Assembly: GCA_030638305.1 (NCBI GenBank)
Contig: DAOWEW010000194.1
Coordinates: 1-6,107 of the forward strand
DNA: 6,107 bases
Direction of reading: 5' to 3'
DNA from: Desulfobacteraceae bacterium
GTDB lineage: Bacteria > Desulfobacterota > Desulfobacteria > Desulfobacterales > ETH-SRB1
Position 1 is the stretch's first letter. The number at the start of each line of letters is the position of its first letter. Shown here piece by piece: positions 1 to 4,631 of this stretch. The position numbers and the translations under genes were made by a program. The notes under the pieces are model-generated. The model was not told where the DNA came from and made no database searches. It saw nothing but the letters and a program-made list of their open reading frames with translations.

Positions 1-1
1 A

Positions 2-190
2 CTGTACGAAGCCATTGATGTGTTGGAGCAAGGCAGCCGGAAATCAAGCAGCTTTGCACAACAAACCAAAGAAATGTATCAATCATTTCTGAGGGAAAAA
101 AATGGAAAGGAGGTGATAACTGATGATTGGAAAACAGGATTTGTACCTGGAAAAGCGGGAGGAATCCCGGCACATCTGCCAGCAATGTGA
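2..190 (+). CDS. Possible 3' end of an unrecognised upstream gene (partial)
   Basis: Reading from base 2, the frame is open from the window edge to a TGA at 188-190. The first 35-40 residues (beginning LYEAIDVLEQGSRKSSSFAQ) are hydrophilic, helix-like and look like real protein. The other two forward frames stop at 16-18 and 90-92. I do not recognise the family. The doubt is the end: this frame would overlap the first precursor gene by 68 bases and would run through that gene's ribosome binding site. The true upstream gene may therefore end earlier in another frame, or the last part may be fortuitous. The 5' end lies outside the window, so it cannot be said whether this is a peptide-modifying enzyme, which would be the expected neighbour. 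Confidence 0.3.
   Translation: MYEAIDVLEQGSRKSSSFAQQTKEMYQSFLREKNGKEVITDDWKTGFVPGKAGGIPAHLPAM
106..115 (+). promoter_or_regulatory. Strong Shine-Dalgarno site of the first precursor
   Basis: AAAGGAGGTG is a near-ideal anti-16S match, with 9 bases between AGGAGG and the ATG at 123. It fixes the start codon. The surrounding block (102-125) recurs in front of the second precursor at 345-365 with a 3-base deletion. Confidence 0.85.
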
Positions 191-356
191 CCTGGTCGAG
201 GAACTCAGTAATAAAGACCTGGAAAATATTGCGGGCGGAGTTGCCTGGAGCGGTGCTGGTTTCAACAAAATGGTGTGGCCGTTATACGGTATACAGCCAC
301 GGCCGTTATATGGTATATGGCCGGGCCGTTTACTGGAGATAGGTATGGAAAGGTGA
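123..356 (+). CDS. Double-glycine leader precursor peptide 1 (LYGIxP core)
   Basis: A 77-residue precursor of a secreted peptide. Residues 1-39 are a charged leader ending LSNKDLENIAGG, which fits the double-glycine leader pattern LSxxELxxIxGG, with predicted cleavage after Gly39 by a C39 peptidase. One is encoded in the exporter downstream. The 38-residue core (40-77) is rich in Gly, Pro, Trp and Tyr, has no cysteine, and carries a tandem octapeptide WPLYGIQP / RPLYGIWP (residues 52-59 and 60-67). Absence of core Cys argues against lanthionine, sactionine or disulfide peptides. The leader contains CQQC (Cys19, Cys22), of which only Cys22 is kept in the paralogue. The start is supported by the strong upstream ribosome binding site and by gapless leader alignment to the second precursor. 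The stop codon lies 6 bases before the next ATG. It could be a class II bacteriocin-like peptide or a RiPP; the activity is unknown. Confidence 0.85.
   Translation: MIGKQDLYLEKREESRHICQQCDLVEELSNKDLENIAGGVAWSGAGFNKMVWPLYGIQPRPLYGIWPGRLLEIGMER
277..324 (+). repeat. 24-bp tandem duplication in the core of precursor 1
   Basis: Two adjacent 24-base units (277-300 and 301-324) are identical at 19 of 24 positions and each begins GGCCGTTATA. They keep frame and encode the repeated PLYGIxP unit. The Tyr codon differs silently (TAC/TAT), while the variable residue changes from Gln to Trp. A third partial match (GCCGTTTAC) follows at 325-333. Confidence 0.85.
349..356 (+). promoter_or_regulatory. Shine-Dalgarno site of the second precursor, overlapping the stop of the first
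   Basis: AAAGGTGA precedes the ATG at 363 and includes the TGA stop of precursor 1 (354-356), so translation of the two peptides is probably coupled. It is the upstream site minus three bases (AGG lost), and so a weaker match. Confidence 0.6.
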
Positions 357-362
357 TAACTG

Positions 363-593
363 ATGACCAAACAAAAGGATTCGTACGTGAAAGAGCAAAA
401 AAGATCAGACGGCATTTCTCAACAATGTGATCTGATTGAGGAACTCAGCAACGAAGATCTGGAAAATGTCGCCGGCGGAATGTTAGATAATTTTGTTACG
501 TTCTATCGGCCTCCCAGTCATATACTGTATGGTATTGTTCCATTTACAACCGAGATTAAAATGGAACTTTATGCTGTTAATTTGCGATTCTAA
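363..593 (+). CDS. Double-glycine leader precursor peptide 2 (LYGIxP core)
   Basis: A 76-residue paralogue of the preceding gene. The leader is again exactly 39 residues, ending LSNEDLENVAGG, and shares QQCDLxEELSN with precursor 1, including Cys22. The predicted core (40-76) starts MLDNFVTFYRPPSHILYGIVPF and is otherwise unrelated to core 1 except for one LYGIVP motif at residues 55-60. It is aromatic and hydrophobic and has no cysteine. The same leader with a different core is the usual pattern of a peptide family diversified by duplication while the maturation and export machinery stays fixed. A hairpin follows 13 bases after the stop. The product is expected to be cleaved after Gly39 and exported by the transporter encoded downstream. 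Function unknown; a bacteriocin-like or signalling role is inference. Confidence 0.84.
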   Translation: MTKQKDSYVKEQKRSDGISQQCDLIEELSNEDLENVAGGMLDNFVTFYRPPSHILYGIVPFTTEIKMELYAVNLRF

Positions 594-606
594 GACTGTT
601 TAGGGC

Positions 607-642
607 AATCTTGTTCCCGGATCTCGACCCGGGAACAAGATT
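607..642 (+). terminator. Hairpin after the precursor genes, possible partial terminator
   Basis: A perfect 14-bp inverted repeat (607-620 paired with 629-642; arms contain TTGTTCCCGG and CCGGGAACAA) surrounds an 8-base loop. Only three T follow the stem, so termination is probably incomplete. It sits between the peptide genes and the export genes, a place where attenuating hairpins commonly keep precursor mRNA in excess of transporter mRNA. It could also be an RNA-stabilising 3' end for the precursor transcript. Confidence 0.7.
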
Positions 643-650
643 TCACGATT

Positions 651-658
651 AAGGAGGT
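651..658 (+). promoter_or_regulatory. Orphan Shine-Dalgarno-like sequence
   Basis: AAGGAGGT is an excellent ribosome binding site, but the only start codon at proper spacing is TTG at 666. That opens just a 16-codon frame (stop 714-716), whose stop overlaps an ATG at 713 in the frame carrying the TPR-like sequence. The site may be a relic of a gene that has decayed, or may drive a very short leader peptide. Confidence 0.4.
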
Positions 659-826
659 AAACGCGTTGGAGATATATATTTTCAGCTTGGAGACTATGAA
701 AAGAGCTTGGAGATGAACCAAAAGGCTTCGAATATCCAGAGCAAGGATGCCGGTCTTGGGATCTTTCTTGACTTGACACGCAGATACCATTTCCTTATAT
801 TTAACAGATTTTATCAACAGAGTTAA
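653..826 (+). pseudogene. Decayed fragment with a TPR motif
   Basis: The frame between the stops at 650-652 and 824-826 encodes GDIYFQLGDYEKSLEM followed by NQKASNI (from base 668). This matches the tetratricopeptide repeat pattern: Gly at position 8, Tyr at 11, Gly at 15, a small residue at 20 (Ser here) and Ala at 27. Only one repeat is recognisable. After it the sequence becomes aromatic and basic and does not resemble TPR. The frame lacks a start codon ahead of the motif; its first ATG (713) lies inside it. It most likely is a remnant of a TPR protein left between the precursor and exporter genes. The alternative is a 37-residue coupled peptide beginning at 713. Chance similarity is possible, because the match is short. 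Confidence 0.4.
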
Positions 827-830
827 AGAA

Positions 831-943
831 TACGCATTAATGTAACGCTTTACAGTTCACGGTTTACGGTTGATCAAAACATAAAACTGTTAACTGTGAA
901 CCGATAACTGTAAACCGACAACCGTGAACTGTTACGCATTAAT
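831..943. repeat. 11-bp direct repeats flanking the heptamer array
   Basis: TACGCATTAAT occurs at 831-841 and again at 933-943, 102 bases apart, on either side of the heptamer array. The copies look like either a target duplication around an inserted repeat or the boundaries of a repeat-expansion event. The right copy ends 8 bases before the start codon of the HlyD-type gene. Confidence 0.75.
844..933. repeat. Inverted arrays of 7-bp repeats
   Basis: On the + strand, 885-933 is seven contiguous heptamers of the form AACYGNN (for example AACTGTG, AACCGAT, AACCGTG). On the - strand, 844-871 is four heptamers of the same family, including AACCGTA, AACCGTG and AACTGTA. A 13-base spacer separates the two. 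The arrays face each other and can pair: 852-864 is perfectly complementary to 920-932 (13 bp), and 867-871 pairs with 913-917. No reading frame covers the array. It fills most of the leader of the HlyD-type gene and may act as an RNA hairpin or protein-binding array, or be a dispersed genomic repeat. No source gene or mobility function is visible. Confidence 0.8.
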
Positions 944-951
944 TAAAAATT

Positions 952-2118
952 ATGCAAGATTCTCTATTTCCAGCCGACATTATACAGAACACTGCGGAAC
1001 ATATTCTTTCAAGACATTCAGCAAAGAGTCATGTTATTTACTGCATCGTTATTCTATCGGTTGTGACAGCGTTTTCATTGTTACCCGTTATCAAGGTGAA
1101 TGTTTCCGTTCAAAGCAACGGTATTATCCGGCCGGTTAGTGAGAAAAATGAGATCAGGTCACTGGTTTCCGGCACGGTTTCCGGCGTTTTCACTGAAGAA
1201 AACCAAAGGATAGAAAAAGACGAATCCATACTTGTACTCAATTCTGCTGTTTTGCACGAAAAATTGCAGTTCATCTCCTATGAAGAGAACGAAACAAAGG
1301 ATTTTATCCACGATTTAGAGCTTTTGACTTCTGCATCGAAAAGCCTTTCCGTTGAAACCGCTTTATTCAAAAGGATGCATTACAGAAGCGAATACTTTTA
1401 TTTTAAAAATCAGATTGAGGAAAATCGTTACAGCCGGGAAAAGGCAAAAAAAGAAGTGGACCGGTTTCGTTATTTGCACAAGAACAAATTAGTCAGTTTG
1501 AGCGAACTGGAATATAAGGAACTCGAACTCGCGCGATTGAAGATTCAACACGATATGCTGATTGAACAGCACAATGCAAAATGGAATAAGGATCTCTTGT
1601 CAAATCGGTTCAAGTTAAAGGAGCTTGGCTCACAGCGTGAGCAGATCGAAAAAGAGAATGAGCTTCGCACAATCAAATCGCCGATTGCAGGAACTGTTGA
1701 GCAATTTTCAGGGATATCCGTCGGCAGTTATGTGCAGACAGGACAACTGCTTGCAGTTATCTCTCCGGACAAAGACCTGATTGCGGAAATGTATGTATTG
1801 CCGCGTGACATCGGTATGTTACACATAGATACCAAGGCTAAGATTCAGGTTGACGCTTTTAATTACAATCAGTGGGGATTCATCAACGGCGCAGTAAAAC
1901 AGATCTCCGATGATTTTATTTTAGTGGATAACAAACCCCTTTTTCGTGTGCGATGCAGATTGGACAGAACGTTTTTACAGTTGAAAAACGGATATAAAGG
2001 ATACTTGAAAAAAGGTATGACCTTTCAAGCGCGATTTCTCATTACGCAGCGAACATTATTTCAGCTCTTGTATGATAAGGTTGATAATTGGTTAAACCCC
2101 TTAAGTAATAAAAAATAA
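952..2118 (+). CDS. HlyD-family membrane fusion protein of a peptide exporter
   Basis: A 388-residue periplasmic adaptor that links an inner-membrane ABC exporter to an outer-membrane channel. A short cytoplasmic N-terminus (1-27) is followed by one membrane segment at about 28-47 (VIYCIVILSVVTAFSLLPVI). Next come the first half of a lipoyl-like domain (about 58-100; GIIRP, LVSGTVSGV), a long charged coiled-coil hairpin (about 103-240), and the second lipoyl half with the IKSPIAGTVEQF motif (241-252). A beta-barrel domain follows to the C-terminus. Length and order fit the HlyD type. The ATG at 952 is the first start after an in-frame TAA at 940-942. No Shine-Dalgarno site precedes it; the upstream bases are AT-rich and close to the heptamer array. 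The gene lies 17 bases from the ABC gene and is presumably co-transcribed with it. The N-terminal LFPADIIQNTAEHI resembles adaptors paired with C39-peptidase transporters. Confidence 0.93.
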   Translation: MQDSLFPADIIQNTAEHILSRHSAKSHVIYCIVILSVVTAFSLLPVIKVNVSVQSNGIIRPVSEKNEIRSLVSGTVSGVFTEENQRIEKDESILVLNSAVLHEKLQFISYEENETKDFIHDLELLTSASKSLSVETALFKRMHYRSEYFYFKNQIEENRYSREKAKKEVDRFRYLHKNKLVSLSELEYKELELARLKIQHDMLIEQHNAKWNKDLLSNRFKLKELGSQREQIEKENELRTIKSPIAGTVEQFSGISVGSYVQTGQLLAVISPDKDLIAEMYVLPRDIGMLHIDTKAKIQVDAFNYNQWGFINGAVKQISDDFILVDNKPLFRVRCRLDRTFLQLKNGYKGYLKKGMTFQARFLITQRTLFQLLYDKVDNWLNPLSNKK

Positions 2119-2135
2119 GCATAGCGATTTTTTCG

Positions 2136-4292
2136 ATGAGAAGAAAAAATATAACTTTTAAGCAGCGCGATCTTACGGACTGTGGGGCAGCGTGCCTGGC
2201 CTCTGTCGCCAAATATTACGGATACGGGTTGCCCCTGTCGCGTATCCGTCAGTATGCCTCAACAGACAAAAAAGGTACAAATGTTCTCGGCATGGTAGAA
2301 GCCGCTGAAAAACTCGGCTTTAGCGCCAAAGGGGTAAAGGGAACGTTTGAAAGCCTGTTTAATATCCCTAAACCGGCGATTGCCCATGTCATTGTCAAGG
2401 AGGTTTTTCACCACTATGTGGTTATTTACGGCATAAACAAAAAGCATGTGACTCTGATGGACCCACATGACGGTGAAATCCATAAAATACCGCATGACAA
2501 ATTCAAAAAAGAATGGACCGGCGTTCTTGTTCTTTTGGTTCCCTCGGATGCGTTTGAAAAGGGCGATGAAACAACATCAGCGTTTAAGCGTTTTTTCAAT
2601 CTTGTGCGGCCTCACAGAACAGTTATGGCAGAAGCGCTGGCAGGCGCATTTGTTACCACTGTTCTCGGACTTTCCACCGCGGTTTACGTTCAGAAGATTG
2701 TTGATAACGTGATTGTGGACGGTAATATGAATTTGCTCAATCTAATGAGCGTCCTGATGATCGTTATCCTGTTAGTTCGTATTATCATAGGGTTTACGAG
2801 AAGTCTTTTTGTATTGCAAACCGGACAAAAGATTGATGTTCAGCTTATTCTTGGATATTACAAGCACTTACTGACATTGCCGCAAAGATTTTTCGATACC
2901 ATGCGAATAGGCGAGATTGTTTCACGAATGAATGACGCGGTAAAGATCCGTACGTTCATCAATGATGTCTCCCTTGATTTGATAGTAAACACCCTCACCA
3001 TTATATTTTCTTTTGGATTGATGTTCGTTTATTCGTGGCGTATTGCCTTGATCATGCTCATGGTTGTACCGCTTTACAGTGTTACGTATTGCGTAGTTAA
3101 CAGCCTCAACAAAAAGTACCAGAGAAAAATAATGGAAAACGCGGCTGAACTGGAGTCTCAGCTTGTTGAATCCCTGAACTCGGTTGCTACGATTAAGCGG
3201 TTTGGTCTGGAATGGCATGCAAATATCAAGACAGAAACGCGTTTTGTAAAGCTTTTGGGAACAATTTATCGTTCAGGTGTCAACGCTATATGTGCGGAAA
3301 GTTCATCTTCCTTTATATCAAGTCTTTTCACGATTATTCTTTTATGGATAGGAGCCGGTTTTGTGCTCAAACAGATGATAACGCCTGGAGAACTTATGTC
3401 GTGTTATGCGCTGCTTGGGTATTTTATCGGGCCGGTCAGCAGCCTGATCGGTGTAAACAGAACAATACAGGATGCGCTGATCGCCTCAGACCGTCTCTTT
3501 GAGATTATGGATCTGGAACGTGAAGAATCGGAAGGTGTGATTACCTTAACATCGGATATGACAGGGGATATCTGTTTCAATGATGTGTCATTTCGTTACG
3601 GATCACGCGGGGAGGTCTTTAAAGGGCTGAGCCTCACAATACGCAAGGCAAAGGTTACGGGAATTGTAGGTGAAAGCGGTTCAGGCAAGACCACCTTGAT
3701 GTCGTTGCTGCAGAAAATGTATCCGGTTGGCAGCGGCCGTATACGAATTGGTATGCATGATATCAAAGATATCAGCAACAAAAGCCTCAGACAAGTCGTC
3801 AGCGTGGTCCCGCAAAAAGTTGATATATTTGCCGGCAGCGTGATTGAAAACATTGCGGTAGGTGTTTTTGATCCGGACATGAAAAAAATCGTAAGCATTT
3901 GCAATGAACTTGTTATGAAAGATTTTATTGACAAGCTCCCCAATGGATTTCAAACTTATTTGGGTGAAAACGGTGCAAACCTTTCCGGAGGAGAAAGACA
4001 ACGGATCGCTATTGCCAGGGCACTCTATAAAGCACCTGAGATATTGATACTGGACGAAGCAACATCATCGCTTGATTCTACTTCAGAACGATATATTCAA
4101 AACGCTGTGCAGGCTATGAGAAAAAAGGGAAAAACAGTTATTATAATTGCTCATCGTTTAAGCACTGTTATGCCTTCAGACAAGATTATCGTTCTCAGGC
4201 AAGGTGAAATGATTGAACAGGGAACACACGAGAAACTGCTCTCAATAAAAGGCGCCTACTATACCCTCTGGAAGCATCAGTTTCCAATATAG
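2136..4292 (+). CDS. C39 peptidase-containing ABC exporter
   Basis: A 718-residue bifunctional transporter that cuts double-glycine leaders and exports the mature peptide using ATP. The N-terminal C39 peptidase (about 5-136) shows Gln10, catalytic Cys16 in DCGAAC, His93 in FHHYVVIYG and Asp109 in MDP, so the active site looks complete. The membrane domain spans about 150-440. The nucleotide-binding domain (about 478-715) has Walker A GESGSGKT (512-519), Q-loop Gln560, signature LSGGE (616-620), Walker B ILILDE (636-641), D-loop SLD (645-647) and H-loop His673. Every motif is intact, and the length is normal for this family. The obvious substrates are the two precursors upstream. It follows the adaptor gene by 17 bases, with no clear ribosome binding site. 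Its TAG stop lies inside the left arm of the foldback element that begins at 4288, so the extreme C-terminus (FPI) may have been altered by insertion. Confidence 0.96.
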   Translation: MRRKNITFKQRDLTDCGAACLASVAKYYGYGLPLSRIRQYASTDKKGTNVLGMVEAAEKLGFSAKGVKGTFESLFNIPKPAIAHVIVKEVFHHYVVIYGINKKHVTLMDPHDGEIHKIPHDKFKKEWTGVLVLLVPSDAFEKGDETTSAFKRFFNLVRPHRTVMAEALAGAFVTTVLGLSTAVYVQKIVDNVIVDGNMNLLNLMSVLMIVILLVRIIIGFTRSLFVLQTGQKIDVQLILGYYKHLLTLPQRFFDTMRIGEIVSRMNDAVKIRTFINDVSLDLIVNTLTIIFSFGLMFVYSWRIALIMLMVVPLYSVTYCVVNSLNKKYQRKIMENAAELESQLVESLNSVATIKRFGLEWHANIKTETRFVKLLGTIYRSGVNAICAESSSSFISSLFTIILLWIGAGFVLKQMITPGELMSCYALLGYFIGPVSSLIGVNRTIQDALIASDRLFEIMDLEREESEGVITLTSDMTGDICFNDVSFRYGSRGEVFKGLSLTIRKAKVTGIVGESGSGKTTLMSLLQKMYPVGSGRIRIGMHDIKDISNKSLRQVVSVVPQKVDIFAGSVIENIAVGVFDPDMKKIVSICNELVMKDFIDKLPNGFQTYLGENGANLSGGERQRIAIARALYKAPEILILDEATSSLDSTSERYIQNAVQAMRKKGKTVIIIAHRLSTVMPSDKIIVLRQGEMIEQGTHEKLLSIKGAYYTLWKHQFPI

Positions 4293-4576
4293 ACTTTCAG
4301 ATAATTAATTTCACTGCGTTAGGAACGTGGACGAATTAACTTCCCCAAGTAGGCGCACAGATTTGGGTCGAATTTGTTTGATTTCAGATCACAAAAGTTG
4401 AAGGAATAGCGAGCTATTTCAATATTTTTGGGATTTGAGATCGGATAAAGGCGGCCTGAAGCTGTGATGCATAGTTGGGGAAGTTATTTCGTCCACGTTC
4501 CTTATTAGTCGTCGACGTATAACTAATACGCTTTCCTCCTTCTATCCTTGTGAAATTAATTATCTGAAAGTCTATA
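4288..4576. mobile_element. 289-bp foldback (MITE-like) element with 27-bp perfect terminal inverted repeats
   Basis: The outer arms, 4288-4314 and 4550-4576, are exact reverse complements over 27 bases; the left begins TATAGACTTTCAG. Inside lie further matched arms and a near-palindromic centre at about 4406-4417, where ATAGC and GCTAT flank GA. No transposase is encoded; the only sizeable frame, on the minus strand, runs out of the element and simply reads the arms. A TA or TATA at both ends could be a target duplication, but because it is palindromic it cannot be told from the inverted repeat itself. The element fills the ABC-TolC gap and would fold into a long hairpin if transcribed, which could lower TolC expression. 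A non-autonomous transposable element is the best reading; a structured RNA is the alternative. Confidence 0.65.
4321..4502. repeat. Inner inverted repeat nested in the foldback element
   Basis: 4321-4348 (starting AGGAACGTGGACGAA) is the reverse complement of 4475-4502 with one mismatch in 28 bases. On the left only 6 bases separate the inner and outer arms, but on the right 47 bases do. The extra right-hand sequence includes a small inverted repeat (TATTAGT / ACTAATA, 4503-4528) around GTCGAC. Imperfect complementarity continues inward, for example from 4380 onward against bases up to 4441. The asymmetry suggests either a second insertion in the right arm or two nested elements. Confidence 0.75.
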
Positions 4577-4589
4577 GCGTGAGGATCAA

Positions 4590-4631
4590 ATGCAAGGTAA
4601 TCACCGACTCTCAACAAAAGGAAAACTATAA
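4590..4631 (+). other. Short in-frame ORF directly before the TolC-type gene
   Basis: ATG at 4590 opens 13 codons (MQGNHRLSTKGKL) that end with TAA at 4629-4631. The TTG start of the next gene follows at once and in the same frame. GAGGA at 4581-4585 is a weak ribosome binding site 4 bases ahead. It may be a leader peptide allowing reinitiation, or the original N-terminus of the TolC-type protein cut off by a nonsense change. Confidence 0.3.
4618..4622 (+). promoter_or_regulatory. Ribosome binding site supporting the TTG start
   Basis: AAGGA ends 9 bases before the TTG at 4632. With the in-frame TAA just upstream, it makes TTG the first usable start, and the resulting N-terminus is a good signal peptide. 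Confidence 0.55.

Noticed and set aside
54..82. Possible sigma-70 promoter before the first precursor (TTGCAC, 17 bases, TATCAA)
   Set aside because: Spacing is right, but the match is only 3/6 and 4/6, which is common by chance, and the bases may be coding for the upstream gene.
83..415. Minus-strand 110-codon frame over both precursor genes
   Set aside because: It lies opposite two well-supported precursors with paired leaders and start sites, and its translation is low-complexity Ser/Pro/Leu sequence typical of an antisense shadow.
123..593. Lanthipeptide, sactipeptide or microcin-V-type disulfide peptide
   Set aside because: Neither predicted core contains cysteine, and no modifying enzyme is visible in the window.
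590..817. Minus-strand 75-codon frame across the hairpin and TPR-like region
   Set aside because: It has no recognisable domain, and it passes through a perfect hairpin and the reverse of a better-supported relic.
831..943. CRISPR array
   Set aside because: The repeats are 7 bases, contiguous and in both orientations, without spacers; no cas gene is present.
4288..4576. Simple bidirectional intrinsic terminator
   Set aside because: The arms are far too long and widely spaced (289 bases overall), nested, and not followed by a T run.
4414..4617. Minus-strand 67-codon frame in the ABC-TolC gap
   Set aside because: It reads through the right arms of the foldback element and its flank, and shows no domain or ribosome binding site. 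It is explained by the repeat.
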